Source: Methylorubrum rhodesianum (GTDB taxonomy: Bacteria; Pseudomonadota; Alphaproteobacteria; Rhizobiales; Beijerinckiaceae). From it: a DNA stretch of 64,000 nt. The translations under genes were made by a program, and so were the position numbers. The stretch covers positions 17,769-81,768 of the forward strand of contig NZ_JACHOS010000022.1 in NCBI RefSeq assembly GCF_014199985.1, read 5' to 3'. The notes beneath the pieces are model-generated. The model searched no databases and was not told where the DNA came from. It saw only the letters and a list, made by a program, of their open reading frames with translations. Positions 43,169-52,106 of the stretch are shown in pieces. Numbering within the stretch: the first letter of the stretch is position 1; every line of letters begins with the position of its first letter.

Positions 43169-43391
43169 AACCGGTATATCGGGTGCCGCGGTCGCCCGTG
43201 ACAGTGCCGCCAAGGCCGCACCGGAGATCCGCCTCGGCCGATGCCAGGCCGCCGCCGAGGCGTGCCCAGTCCTCGATGGACGCGTCCGCCGGGACCGTCG
43301 GCACCTGGGCGTCGCCCGTGCCGACCGCGCTTCCGGTCTCCGCCCGTCTTCCCCAAGCGAACCAAGCCTTCCGAACGATGGCTGTCCTCAT
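43146..43391 (-). CDS. Small hypothetical protein, 81 aa
   Basis: ATG 43391 has GGGAGA a few bases upstream. The product starts MRTAIVRKAWFAWGRRAETG and has an acidic middle (PADASIEDWARLGGGLASAE). No domain is recognised. It would be cytoplasmic. It overlaps the next frame by about 22 bases, which weakly supports a small operon of tiny proteins upstream of the glutaredoxin fusion. Confidence 0.4.
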   Translation of the reverse strand: MRTAIVRKAWFAWGRRAETGSAVGTGDAQVPTVPADASIEDWARLGGGLASAEADLRCGLGGTVTGDRGTRYTGYVVSPSP

Positions 43392-43753
43392 GTCTCTCCC
43401 TCGTCCCTGTGAGCGGGGCGGGCCGGGCACAGCCGCCCACACGATGGCGGAAGGGTCGGCGGCTCCGGTTTAAGCTTTCGTGAACCAAACCGGCCGCGCA
43501 AGCCGAACCCGAGGCGGCGCCCTCAGAGGTGTCAGGTTTGTCCCGACAGGAATGCGGTCTTCTCCGACTGCGCACCCATCCCCCGCGCCACAGATCACTC
43601 GGTGAGCGGGGAGAGAGGGGCGCCGAGCCCAAGCGTCCCCGGCGGTCCGGCGCAGGAACGTCCGGCCCGCGGCCAGACAATCGGACACCCTGTCGAACCC
43701 GTCACGGTCGTGGCCCGCAAGGGTCAGCCACCACCATCACGGAGCTGAAACCG

Positions 43754-44176
43754 ATGAAACGTCTCGCACTGGCCCTTGCGGCCGTATCGAGCCTGATGCT
43801 GTTCTCGCCGTCGAGCGAGGCGCGGCCCTTCGGCAGGGGCCATGGCTTCCACCATGGCGGCTTCGCCGGCCACCACGGCGGCTTCCGAGGCGTCCGCCAC
43901 GGCTTCCGTGGACACCGTTCGGTCGGCTTCCGTGGCTATCGCCGCGGCTTCGGCGGGTACCGTCGCGTCGGCTTCGGAGGTCCGCGCTACGGCTACGGGC
44001 GACGCTACGGCTACCGCCGCGGCTATCCCGGTCTCGGCCTGGCGGCCGGCCTCGGGCTCGGCCTCGCCGCAACGGCGGCCCGGCCGGCCTACTACGGGGG
44101 ATACGGCGGCTACGGCTATGCCCCGGTCGGATACGGGTACGGCGCCCGCGGCTCCTACTGCACCTGCGGCTACTGA
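43754..44176 (+). CDS. Secreted Gly/His/Tyr/Arg-rich protein
   Basis: This 140-residue protein has a signal peptide MKRLALALAAVSSLMLFSPS (cleavage after SEA) followed by low-complexity repeats: GRGHGFHHGGFAGHHGGFRG, HRSVGFRGYRRGFGGYRRVG, and a helical Gly/Leu stretch (GLGLAAGLGLGLAATAAR), ending YGYGARGSYCTCGY with a CxC. It resembles Gly-rich envelope or metal-binding proteins common in the genus; the His and Tyr content could bind metal, which is inference. A terminator hairpin follows at 44191-44210. Confidence 0.7.
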   Translation: MKRLALALAAVSSLMLFSPSSEARPFGRGHGFHHGGFAGHHGGFRGVRHGFRGHRSVGFRGYRRGFGGYRRVGFGGPRYGYGRRYGYRRGYPGLGLAAGLGLGLAATAARPAYYGGYGGYGYAPVGYGYGARGSYCTCGY

Positions 44177-44190
44177 TCCCCGTCGAGGAG

Positions 44191-44210
44191 ACCCGGCATT
44201 TCTGCCGGGT
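44191..44210 (+). terminator. Hairpin after the Gly-rich protein gene
   Basis: ACCCGGCA-TTTC-TGCCGGGT is a perfect 8-base stem 15 bases after the stop codon of the upstream gene. No strong T run follows, so its strength as a terminator is uncertain. Confidence 0.55.
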
Positions 44211-44295
44211 CGCCACCCATTTTCGACTCCCTCGGCGTGCGCCGGTCCGACCTCGGGACGGGTCGAGCCCACGTCGGCATAGACAGGTGAAATCG

Positions 44296-44793
44296 ATGAA
44301 GAACCTCGCACTCGGCGTGTTCCTCGCGAGTTCCGTGCTCGCCAGCCCCGCGCTCGCCCAGGACAAGGCGGCGCAGCCGCCCGCCGACGCCCAGACCAAC
44401 CAGATGAAGACGCCGCCGGCCGGCACCGCGATGCCGACCTCGGCCGGCGGCATGGGCGGCATGACCATGGCCGACACCGCGACCGCCAAGATCAAGTTCG
44501 TCACCGCCAAGCCGGCCGAGGTGACCTCGTCGAAGCTCGTCGGCAAGAACCTCTACAACAACAAGAACGAGGCCATCGGTGAGGTCGAGGATCTCGTCAT
44601 CGACAACGGCAAGACGGTGACCGGCGTCGTCGTCAGCGTCGGCGGCTTCCTCGGCATGGGCGAGCGCTACGTGCTGGTCGACCCCTCGTCGATCTTCCTG
44701 CACAAGGCGGACGGCAAGCTCAAGGCGATGGTCGACACCGACAAGGACGCCCTGAAGAACGCGCCCGAGTTCAAGTACAACAAGAACTCCTGA
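44296..44793 (+). CDS. Exported PRC-barrel domain protein
   Basis: This 165-residue protein has a signal peptide MKNLALGVFLASSVLASPAL (cleavage after ALAQ), a Pro/Met-rich spacer (PPAGTAMPTSAGGMGGMTMA) and a PRC-barrel: TSSKLVGKNLYNNKNEAIGE, VEDLVIDNGKTVTGVVVSVG, GFLGMGERYVLVDPSS. The barrel usually binds RNA or protein partners; exported versions in alphaproteobacteria are general stress or envelope proteins of unknown action. ATG 44296 is preferred to GTG 44287. Confidence 0.82.
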   Translation: MKNLALGVFLASSVLASPALAQDKAAQPPADAQTNQMKTPPAGTAMPTSAGGMGGMTMADTATAKIKFVTAKPAEVTSSKLVGKNLYNNKNEAIGEVEDLVIDNGKTVTGVVVSVGGFLGMGERYVLVDPSSIFLHKADGKLKAMVDTDKDALKNAPEFKYNKNS

Positions 44794-44979
44794 CCCCCGG
44801 CGCGTGGTCCCGTGTCCGCGGGGCCACGCCCAAGCATTCCAGTACCCGGGCGGTGTCGGGATGAACCTGACAGGTGTCGGTGAGAACGGCGACGCCCGGC
44901 GAAACCGCTTGTCGCCCGCCAGGATACGGGCGCTACTCGAAGCCGCATCGTAAACGTCGATGTGGTGGAGATAGTGGCG

Positions 44980-45195
44980 ATGCTTATGGACGTCATCAAG
45001 CAGGGTTCCCGCGCCCGGGCCCTCGGGCGCCCGCGGGATGCCTGTCCCTACCCGGCGGCCTCCCGCGAGCGCCGGGCCTGGTACGAAGGTTACGACGGAT
45101 CGACCTGGGACTTCGCAGAGCGAGTTCCCCATCCGGCCGTGACGGCTTGCGGCCCCGCGACCCGGAACGGGGCGGTTGACCCGAACTTGGTCTAG
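44980..45195 (+). CDS. Ribosome modulation factor-like protein
   Basis: This 71-residue basic protein has GSRARALGRPRDACPYPAAS and RERRAWYEGYDGSTWDF, matching the core of the ribosome modulation factor family (GR..DxCPY...xRxxWxxGW). RMF makes ribosomes dimerise and hibernate in stationary phase. GGTGGAG lies 9 bases before ATG 44980. A small stress gene in this position, just before a two-component system, fits the rest of the block. Family assignment rests on this motif only. Confidence 0.6.
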   Translation: MLMDVIKQGSRARALGRPRDACPYPAASRERRAWYEGYDGSTWDFAERVPHPAVTACGPATRNGAVDPNLV

Positions 45196-45278
45196 GTCGC
45201 GGACCTTTCTCTCGACCCCTGGTTTCCCTGGCCCTAAGGCAGAAATTTGAGGACCGTCGGGAAGGCGGCGGAGAGGCG

Positions 45279-45671
45279 ATGGGACGGAAGCGACCCCGCT
45301 CGTTCGAGGGCCGGACCTTCGGGAGCCTCGAACGGGTGGTCACCGCCCTGGTCGAGGCGCGCTTGCAGGACTGTGCGGCCGCGCCGCCGAACCTCGTCGA
45401 ACGGCTGCGGGACCTGGAACGGAACGCCGCCACCGGGGGCGACCGCCAGGTCCTGCAGGTGATCGCGTCGGGACGTCGCCTCCTCGGCGACGAGCAGACG
45501 GTGACCGACCCGCGCGTGCTGACGGATGACGGCATGGCCGGCATGCCTGTCGAGGGCAGCGCGGTCTCGGCCGACCCTGTGGTGGAGAGCATGGCTCGGC
45601 CGGTCTCACCGGCGAACACGTCCGCCACGGCCCCGCCTGATCGGTTGCCCCCGCATGTCCGCCGGACGTGA
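45279..45671 (+). CDS. Hypothetical protein preceding the histidine kinase
   Basis: This 130-residue cytoplasmic protein starts MGRKRPRSFEGRTFGSLERV after GGAGAGGCG. The first 70 residues look helical (VVTALVEARLQDCAAAPPNL, VERLRDLERNAATGGDRQVL); the rest is Pro/Ala-rich and probably disordered. It overlaps the kinase start by 17 bases, so the two are probably translated together. No family is recognised. Confidence 0.55.
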   Translation: MGRKRPRSFEGRTFGSLERVVTALVEARLQDCAAAPPNLVERLRDLERNAATGGDRQVLQVIASGRRLLGDEQTVTDPRVLTDDGMAGMPVEGSAVSADPVVESMARPVSPANTSATAPPDRLPPHVRRT

Positions 45672-47721
45672 GAACGGCGATGCCGGCCGCCCCGAGATCC
45701 ATCGCGGCAACGGCAGGACCTTTGTTGCGCTCGCGGTGGCGGCCGCCATTCCCGTGCTGCTGCTCAGCGGCTGGGTGGCGACGCTCATGGCGCAACAGGA
45801 ACGTGAACTGACCCGCAGCGCCGCCGTGGCGAGCGCGGCCCGGGTGGCCGAGCGCGTCGCCTCCGACATCGCCACGCAGATCGCGGTCCTCCGAGCCGAG
45901 GCCGCCTCGGCGAGCCTCGACCGGCCGGACCTCACCGCCTTCTATGCCGAGGCCGAGCGGCTGAGGCGGGAGCACCCGCTCTGGGAGACCGTCGAGCTCG
46001 CCGGTCCCGACGGCGTCCAGGTCGTCAACCTGCTCCGCTCCCTCGACGATCAGCTCGGACCCACCGCCGACCGCGCGAGCTTCGATGCGGTGGTACGGAC
46101 GGGGCGGCCGGTGGTCGGCGGGATCGGGCCGCTCGGGCCGATCTCGGGCAAGCGCCTCGTCGCGCTGCGGGTGCCGGTCGTCCGGGACGGAACGCTCCGC
46201 CACGTCCTCTCGGTCGGTCTCGCCACGAGCGCGGTCAGCGCGATCCTTCGCGACGCGGGCGCGCCGGAGGGCTGGGTCGGGACCATCGTCGATGCGGCGG
46301 GCAACACCATCGCACGCACCCGGGCCGAGGCGGAGGAACTCGGCCACCCGGCCGGCGCCGCCCTGCTGGCGGCGATCCGGCGGGAGCCGCAGGGCTTCTA
46401 CACCGGATCGACGCTGGAAGGGCCGGATGTCGAGGTCGTCTACCGCACCCTGAAGGACACCGGTGGCTGGTCGGTGCATTTCGGTATGCCGGTCGCCACG
46501 CTGAACGCGCCGGTTTCGCGTTCCTACCTCCTGCTGGCCGGCGGCAGCGTGCTGAGCATCGGCCTCGGCCTCGCATTGGTCGGGCTGGTCGGGCGCGACA
46601 TGGCCCAACGGAGGGCGGGCGAGCAGGCACGCTTCGCCCTCGCCCTGCGGTCGAGCGAGGAGCAGGGCGCCGTCGCCGCCGAGGCCGCGGAGCTCGGCAC
46701 CCTACGGTGGGATACGGCCGAGGAGACCGTGACGGCCTCCCGACGCGCCGCCGAGCTCTTGGGTTGGGAAGCGGAGGTGCCGGAGGGGCGCGAAATGACC
46801 GCGGATGCCGACATCGCCTTCCGGGCGGTCGACGCCGGCGACCGGGAGCGGATGGCGGCGGAGATGCGGCGAAGCCTCGCCGAGGGCAAGCCCCTCGATG
46901 TGGAGTTCCGGGTCTTTCAGGCTGGTTCGGTGTCGCGCTGGGTGCGCCTGACCGGGCGAGCGCCTCGGCTTCGGCAGGGGGACCCCGCGGGCCTCGTCTA
47001 CGGTGTGGTCTCGGACATCGAGCCGCGCAAGCGCGCGGAGGCGGAGCGGCTCGACCTGCTGCGCCGCCTCGGCGAGGCGCAGGAAAACGAGCAGCGCCGG
47101 ATCGCCCGCGAGCTGCACGATCAGGTCGGCCAGACGGTGACCGGCCTCTCGCTCGGTCTTAAAGGGCTGGAGCGGCTGCTCGACGCGCAGGAAACCTCGG
47201 CCGAAGCCGGACGGCAGATCCAGTGGCTGCAGCGCCTCGCCGGCGAGATCGGGCGCGACATCCATCGTGCCGCCGTCGACCTGCGCCCGACCGCCCTCGA
47301 CGACCTCGGGCTGCGCGAGGCGCTGGCGACGCTGCTGCGCGAGTGGGGACAGCGCCACGGCGTCCGATCCGACCTGGAGTTCGTCGGGGATGCGTCGCGC
47401 CTTCCAGCGGCCGTCGAGAGCGCGGTCTACCGAATCGTGCAGGAGGCGCTCACCAACGTGCTCAAGCACGCCCGCGCGGCGACCGTCAGCGTCTGTGTCG
47501 ACCGTCGCCCGGACGAGGTCCAGGTGATCATCGAGGACGACGGCGTCGGCTTCGAACCGGGCCCTGCCGTTTCCGTGGGGCGCACGCCGACGGAGCCGCG
47601 GCTGGGTCTCTCGGGCATCCGCGAGCGTTTGACCCTCCTGAACGGCACGCTCACGCTGGAGGCATCCCCGGGCGTCGGCACCACGCTGTTCGTCCGCATC
47701 CCGGTGGCGCCCGCCGCCTGA
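45655..47721 (+). CDS. Membrane sensor histidine kinase, NarL/UhpB type (HisKA_3)
   Basis: This 688-residue kinase has membrane helix 1 at FVALAVAAAIPVLLLSGWVA, a periplasmic sensor of about 240 residues (ETVELAGPDGVQVVNLLRSL, VGLATSAVSAILRDAGAPEG) of the dCache type, and helix 2 at SYLLLAGGSVLSIGLGLALV. A PAS domain precedes the HisKA_3 box ENEQRRIARELHDQVGQTVT and the ATPase core LTNVLKHARAATVSVCVD, IIEDDGVGFEPG and LGLSGIRERLTLLNGTL. It phosphorylates the adjacent LuxR-type regulator. ATG 45655 was chosen because upstream codons belong to the overlapping gene. Confidence 0.9.
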   Translation: MSAGRENGDAGRPEIHRGNGRTFVALAVAAAIPVLLLSGWVATLMAQQERELTRSAAVASAARVAERVASDIATQIAVLRAEAASASLDRPDLTAFYAEAERLRREHPLWETVELAGPDGVQVVNLLRSLDDQLGPTADRASFDAVVRTGRPVVGGIGPLGPISGKRLVALRVPVVRDGTLRHVLSVGLATSAVSAILRDAGAPEGWVGTIVDAAGNTIARTRAEAEELGHPAGAALLAAIRREPQGFYTGSTLEGPDVEVVYRTLKDTGGWSVHFGMPVATLNAPVSRSYLLLAGGSVLSIGLGLALVGLVGRDMAQRRAGEQARFALALRSSEEQGAVAAEAAELGTLRWDTAEETVTASRRAAELLGWEAEVPEGREMTADADIAFRAVDAGDRERMAAEMRRSLAEGKPLDVEFRVFQAGSVSRWVRLTGRAPRLRQGDPAGLVYGVVSDIEPRKRAEAERLDLLRRLGEAQENEQRRIARELHDQVGQTVTGLSLGLKGLERLLDAQETSAEAGRQIQWLQRLAGEIGRDIHRAAVDLRPTALDDLGLREALATLLREWGQRHGVRSDLEFVGDASRLPAAVESAVYRIVQEALTNVLKHARAATVSVCVDRRPDEVQVIIEDDGVGFEPGPAVSVGRTPTEPRLGLSGIRERLTLLNGTLTLEASPGVGTTLFVRIPVAPAA

Positions 47722-47739
47722 CCCACGAGAGGGACCAGC

Positions 47740-48405
47740 ATGGACCGTATCCGCGTCGTCCTGGCCGACGACCATCCGGTCGTCCTCGCGGGCATCCGGA
47801 CGCTGCTCAACGCCGACCCCGAGGTCGAGCTCGTCGGCGAGGCCACCGACGGCGGCGAGGCGCTGCCGATGATCCGCGCCGTCGCGCCCGACGTCGCGGT
47901 GATCGACGTCTCGATGCCCGGCCTGAACGGCCTAGAATTGACGGAGCGGGTGACGGGCGAATGTCCCGGCACCCGGGTGCTCGTGTTGACCGTCCACGAG
48001 GACGCGGCCTACGTGCAGCCGCTGATGAGGGCCGGCGCGCGCGGCTACCTCCTCAAGCGCTCGGCCGCGGACGACCTGCTCCGGGCGGTCCGGGCCGTGG
48101 CCTCCGGCGGCGTCTACCTCGACCCGTCCATCGCCGGCCATGCCCTGGCAGTTCCCTCCGGGTCGGACGGGCGCCCGGGTATGGTTGAGGGCCGCGAGCC
48201 GTTGAGCCCGCGCGAGGCCGAGACCCTCCGCCTGATCGCGCAAGGCTTCAGCAACAAGGAGATCGCCCGGCGCATAGACGTCAGCGTGAAGTCGGTCGAG
48301 ACTTACAAGGCGCGGGCCGCCGAGAAGCTCGGGTTGCGGACCCGCGCCGAGATCATCCGCTACGGCGCCGCGCACGGCTGGTTCGATGCGCTCGCCCTCC
48401 GGTGA
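47740..48405 (+). CDS. LuxR/NarL-family response regulator
   Basis: This 221-residue regulator has a receiver with VVLADDHPVVLAGIRTLLNA, VAVIDVSMPGLNGLELTERV (phospho-Asp) and LVLTVHEDAAYVQPLMRAGA, then the LuxR helix-turn-helix LSPREAETLRLIAQGFSNKE and IARRIDVSVKSVETYKARAA. It starts 18 bases after the kinase stop, forming a two-component pair. Target genes are unknown; the flanking stress genes are plausible. Confidence 0.92.
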   Translation: MDRIRVVLADDHPVVLAGIRTLLNADPEVELVGEATDGGEALPMIRAVAPDVAVIDVSMPGLNGLELTERVTGECPGTRVLVLTVHEDAAYVQPLMRAGARGYLLKRSAADDLLRAVRAVASGGVYLDPSIAGHALAVPSGSDGRPGMVEGREPLSPREAETLRLIAQGFSNKEIARRIDVSVKSVETYKARAAEKLGLRTRAEIIRYGAAHGWFDALALR

Positions 48406-48489
48406 CGTAGTAAGCTCGTAATCGGTTTCCCGGAATTTGTGATGACTGCGGCGGGGCATCGATGCCTTGGTCGACCTCGACCGGGCGGA

Positions 48490-49794
48490 TCAACCCATGG
48501 CCATTCCTCCGCGTACCCGGACGAAGCGGACGTACCGCTCCTCAAGGTCGGCGAAGTCTCTCGGGTCGGCGACGTCGCGCCGCGCTGCGGCCAGGACGAG
48601 GTCGGCATGGCGCCCGAGTTCGGACAGCCGCGTCGTCAGCCGCTCGACCTCCGCGGTCTGGGTCAGAACCTCCAGCATCCGCGCGAGCACATGCACCGAA
48701 CCGGCGGCGTTCTGGCGGATCATGTGGAACATCGCGTCGCACAGGCCGTCGTAGTCCGTCACCGGATGGACGAGTACGATGCGACCCTCGCGCGCGACGG
48801 CCCCGGTCGGCAGGTGGCGGGGCGCGATCCGGCACAGGGCGTCGCCCAGGTGGTCCAGCACGCTGCCCGCCGTCATCGGGTCGTTGATGCCGGGCGAGAG
48901 CGCCCGCACTGCGATCTCGACGAGCTGCCGCACCGAGTATTCCAGGTCCTGAAGCGCCGCGGGGCGGCGCCCAAAGGTGAGCGCGCGGCCGACGGCCTCG
49001 GCGGCGTCCTCAACACCCGCGGAGAGGAAGGCGACTGGGAATCCCCGTGGCACGAAATCGCCCGGACGAACCCTCAGGGCAAGGACGACGCGCCGCTCGT
49101 GCGCCCAGTCGGCGAGGCCATCCGTGTCGATCGCCTGCAGGTAGCCGCCGTCCGCCGGCGCGACCGGGGCGCCGCGCGGGGCTTCCGTCGGTGGCTGGAC
49201 GTCGGCCTCTTCGCGGGTCCGCGCCTCGACGGCCGCGCAGAGGTCGCGGTGGACGGCGTCGACCACCGTCTCGACGTTGATGCTGGTGGCGACGTGGTGG
49301 ACGAACCAGACCAGCGTCCCGAGGGAGACCAGCGCCAGCAGCACGGCACCCGAAATGGCGAGGTGCGGGACGAAGGTCTCCTCCTCGACGGTTCGCACCG
49401 TGCGCAGCACCATCAGCGCGTAGGCAAAGGTGCCGAGGAAGATGCCAAGCACGAGTTGGTTGCGGGCGTCGCGCACGAAATTGCGCAGGAGCCGCGGCCC
49501 CATCTGGTTTGAGGCCAGCGTCAGCGCGGCGATGGTGATGGAGAAGGTGGTGCCCGCCACCCCGATGGTGGAGGAGGCCACCGCGCTGAGCAGCGCCCGC
49601 GCCCCTTCGGCGCCCCCGGCCCAGCCCCAGTCCGCGTCCGAAGAGGACGGGTCGTAGCCGGCGATGTGCGCCGTCTCCAGCCACACGGCGACCTGAGCCA
49701 GGCCGATGCAGGCGAGCACGACGAGCGCCGGCCGCAGCCAGAACTGGTCGCCCAGGAACTCGATCCAGGCTCGTATCCTTGCCCTCACCGGCAA
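48490..49794 (-). CDS. DUF2254 family membrane protein
   Basis: This 434-residue membrane protein has four helices in the first 170 residues (FWLRPALVVLACIGLAQVAV, SSTIGVAGTTFSITIAALTL, ASNQMGPRLLRNFVRDARNQ, LGIFLGTFAYALMVLRTV) and a soluble C-terminal half with ALTFGRRPAALQDLEYSVRQ and ALSPGINDPMTAGSVLDHLG, both hallmark sequences of DUF2254. The function is unknown; members are common in membrane-stress regions. It lies in a minus-strand row with mgtC-like and nhaA-like genes, 60 bases after the former. Confidence 0.85.
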   Translation of the reverse strand: MPVRARIRAWIEFLGDQFWLRPALVVLACIGLAQVAVWLETAHIAGYDPSSSDADWGWAGGAEGARALLSAVASSTIGVAGTTFSITIAALTLASNQMGPRLLRNFVRDARNQLVLGIFLGTFAYALMVLRTVRTVEEETFVPHLAISGAVLLALVSLGTLVWFVHHVATSINVETVVDAVHRDLCAAVEARTREEADVQPPTEAPRGAPVAPADGGYLQAIDTDGLADWAHERRVVLALRVRPGDFVPRGFPVAFLSAGVEDAAEAVGRALTFGRRPAALQDLEYSVRQLVEIAVRALSPGINDPMTAGSVLDHLGDALCRIAPRHLPTGAVAREGRIVLVHPVTDYDGLCDAMFHMIRQNAAGSVHVLARMLEVLTQTAEVERLTTRLSELGRHADLVLAAARRDVADPRDFADLEERYVRFVRVRGGMAMG

Positions 49795-49854
49795 CCCTCC
49801 CGTTCCGCCGCCCGAACCAGGGTGGGTGGCACTTTCCCGTTCATCGACATCGGC

Positions 49855-50334
49855 TCAATCCTCCGTTTCCTCCCGGGCGAGCCCAAACCGCTTGAGCGTG
49901 GTGATCAGCACCAGGATGGCCAGACCGAAGCCCATGGCCGCCGCGAGCAGCGTGAACTGCGCCGCGCCGGCCACGATGCCGGCCGAGGCCTCGAGCCACA
50001 CGCTGGCGGCCGTCGTGAGGTTTCGGACGGTCCGCTCGGCGTCGCCCTTGGCGACGAAGATCGTACCGGCTGCGATGAAGCCGATGGCCTGTGCAAGCCC
50101 CTGAATGACGCGCAGGGGATCGGCGTCGCCGCCGCGGACCTGCACGTCGGCGTAGAGGCTCAGGGCCGAGGTGGTGATGACCGCGGCACTCAAGGCGACG
50201 AGGGCGTGCGTACGGATGCCGGCGTCCTTGCCCTTGCGCTCCCGCTCGAAACCGAGCGCCAGCCCACAGACCGTGGCCGAGCCAAGTCGCAGGAGGATGT
50301 CCGGCAACGAGATGGCGGTGGCGTCGAGAAGCAT
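49855..50334 (-). CDS. MgtC/SapB family membrane protein
   Basis: This 159-residue inner-membrane protein has four to five helices. LLRLGSATVCGLALGFERER, KGKDAGIRTHALVALSAAVI, VIQGLAQAIGFIAAGTIFVA and RNLTTAASVWLEASAGIVAG include the conserved ERxxxxxxAGIRTH and GFIxAGxI motifs of the MgtC N-terminal domain. Members modulate Mg2+ or proton balance by acting on other membrane proteins. The start MLLDATAISLPDILLR is good. It is flanked by DUF2254 and NhaA genes on the same strand. Confidence 0.88.
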   Translation of the reverse strand: MLLDATAISLPDILLRLGSATVCGLALGFERERKGKDAGIRTHALVALSAAVITTSALSLYADVQVRGGDADPLRVIQGLAQAIGFIAAGTIFVAKGDAERTVRNLTTAASVWLEASAGIVAGAAQFTLLAAAMGFGLAILVLITTLKRFGLAREETED

Positions 50335-50422
50335 GAACGGGTCCGGTCCCCCCGGGAGGTTTGTCGAGTGTTGAGGGTCAACACGCGCCGGCCGCCCCCT
50401 TTCCCGGATTGGCCCGCTCGGT

Positions 50423-50896
50423 TCAGGCCGGGCTCGGCCGCGCGCGTTGCTCCCTCGAGGTTGCGACCAGGAGGACGAGCGCCCCGGAGATCATGCAGGC
50501 GACCGAGCCGGCGAGCACGCCGATCTTGACCCCCGCCTCCAGGGCCGGCGCGTCCGCGAAGGCGAGCAGGCCGATGAACAGGCTCATGGTGAAGCCGACC
50601 CTGCAGAGGAGCGAGACGCCGTAGACCTGCGCCCATGTCGCATGGGCCGGGCGCTGCGCCAGCCCGAGCCTCACCGCGGCGAGAACGAGCCCGAACACGC
50701 CGGCCTGCTTGCCGACGAACAGGCCGAGCGCCACGCCGAGCGTCACCGGGTCGAGCAGCATGTGCGGGGCGAACCCGGCCAGCGACACGCCCGCGTTGGC
50801 GAAGCCGAACACCGGCAGAATCAGGTAGGCCGACCACGGCTGGACCGCGTGTTCGAGGATATGTAGCGGCGAGGTCGGGTCGTCCGGCTTGCCCAC
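50423..50896 (-). pseudogene. nhaA: Na+/H+ antiporter NhaA, C-terminal fragment
   Basis: Only the C-terminal 155 or so of about 390 residues are left: HILEHAVQPWSAYLILPVFG, FANAGVSLAG, GVALGLFVGKQAGVFGLVLA, YGVSLLCRVGFTMSLFIGLL and a final helix. The N-terminal half with the paired Asp residues needed for transport is absent. The break lies near 50880-50896, where the sequence changes to the mobile-type region. It was probably an intact antiporter supporting Na+ and pH tolerance with MgtC. Confidence 0.85.
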
Positions 50897-50996
50897 GTGA
50901 GGACGTGGAGGGGAAGATCACGGGCCGGACCGAGTCGCGAGAGAAGGCTGCGGCGTTCCTAGCAGAGTGGTTCGTTGCCGAAGAGACAGATTGGAT

Positions 50997-51356
50997 ATGA
51001 CCGAGGATGAGCGCGCCGCTGCCGAGATGCGCGGCCTGCTCGGCTTCGCCCGGGGGCTCGGCCTGGATGAGACGGCCGTGCGGGAGATCTACAAGGCTGT
51101 TGGGCGGGAAGCTGCGGCTGCCGGCGCCAGCGATGACGACCGCATGGCCGAGGTGCAAAAGCAGATGCTCGCCACGAACATCAGCACTCGGCGACTTGTT
51201 TCGATTGCCCGACGGCTGACCGAAGGCAAGCCGCGTCCTCTCGGAAAGAATGCTATATGGGGCTCATTCCCAAAGCGGCTTCGCAACATGTCGATGAGCC
51301 CGCATAACCGCCATGCAACTTTTAATATTGTTTGGGACATAGTTACCGAACATTAA
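50997..51356 (+). CDS. Hypothetical protein with a partial copy elsewhere
   Basis: This 119-residue protein begins MTEDERAAAEMRGLLGFARG, helical and acidic, then VREIYKAVGREAAAAGASDD, DRMAEVQKQMLATNISTRRL and VSIARRLTEGKPRPLGKNAI. The last 30 residues are of different, AT-richer character. A fragment of the middle lies at 36905-36999. No family is recognised. It starts directly beyond the truncated NhaA, so it belongs to the inserted or rearranged DNA. Confidence 0.5.
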   Translation: MTEDERAAAEMRGLLGFARGLGLDETAVREIYKAVGREAAAAGASDDDRMAEVQKQMLATNISTRRLVSIARRLTEGKPRPLGKNAIWGSFPKRLRNMSMSPHNRHATFNIVWDIVTEH

Positions 51357-51369
51357 CTACAATTAGCGA

Positions 51370-51786
51370 GTGCCCGACTCAAATCGAAACCTAGAACACT
51401 TGGAGGCTATTGGCTCTGCATGGAAATGTTTAGGAGCTTGCTGTATGGTCTCGTTACCGTTTCCCGACGCTGTTGTTGTTTGGCTCGATCCTAGAAGGCC
51501 CGACTTTGGTGTTAAACTAGTCGAGGACGTTCCTGAGGCCCTTTATTCACTGCATCGTCACGGCCTGGAAGAAGCTATCCGCGGGCCTCAGTCGGACCTC
51601 TGGAAGTCGGCCGCGGGAGCGCTAGTGAAAGCTGAGGTCGACCCGAGTCAAAGTAACTTAAAGTTGGCTTACGAAGCCTTCCTGCTATTGGCTAAATGCG
51701 TCGCCCCCGTTCCAACAAAGATCCGACAGGTAATCTGCCCGAGAGCGCCGCGCGAAAGAATTGCTTCATTCTTCTTTATGACATGA
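51370..51786 (+). CDS. Hypothetical protein, low-GC gene
   Basis: This is a 138-residue frame from GTG 51370: LEHLEAIGSAWKCLGACCMV, FPDAVVVWLDPRRPDFGVKL, VEDVPEALYSLHRHGLEEAI and KTKIRQ-like end ICPRAPRERIASFFFMT. The GC content is clearly below that of its neighbours, a sign of transfer. Its 3' end and the following 150 bases recur inverted at 480-725. No family is recognised. Confidence 0.5.
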   Translation: MPDSNRNLEHLEAIGSAWKCLGACCMVSLPFPDAVVVWLDPRRPDFGVKLVEDVPEALYSLHRHGLEEAIRGPQSDLWKSAAGALVKAEVDPSQSNLKLAYEAFLLLAKCVAPVPTKIRQVICPRAPRERIASFFFMT

Positions 51787-52106
51787 CCCTGCGGCCAGTT
51801 TTACACTCCGCGGCTCGACGTTGAGAGATAGTCGTCGTTTTGCCCCACAGCGGAGCCATTGACTTTGGCCCTGATCGCGCTGGCATCCTTGCGCCGATCG
51901 GGAGCCAATGAATTTCGAATGATGTCAGACTGGCATCCGGTTGTGGTCTCCTTAGATCGAAGGACACGCCGGCCAAACACTGCTCCAACGCTTGCTAGTG
52001 CGCTACCAGTCCACAATCCAGGGCCGAGTGCGCCTGATCGCCGGCCATGCATCGCCACCCGGCGATACTATGTAACCTTCGTTGACTTGTGGTTTTGCGT
52101 TTTGCG

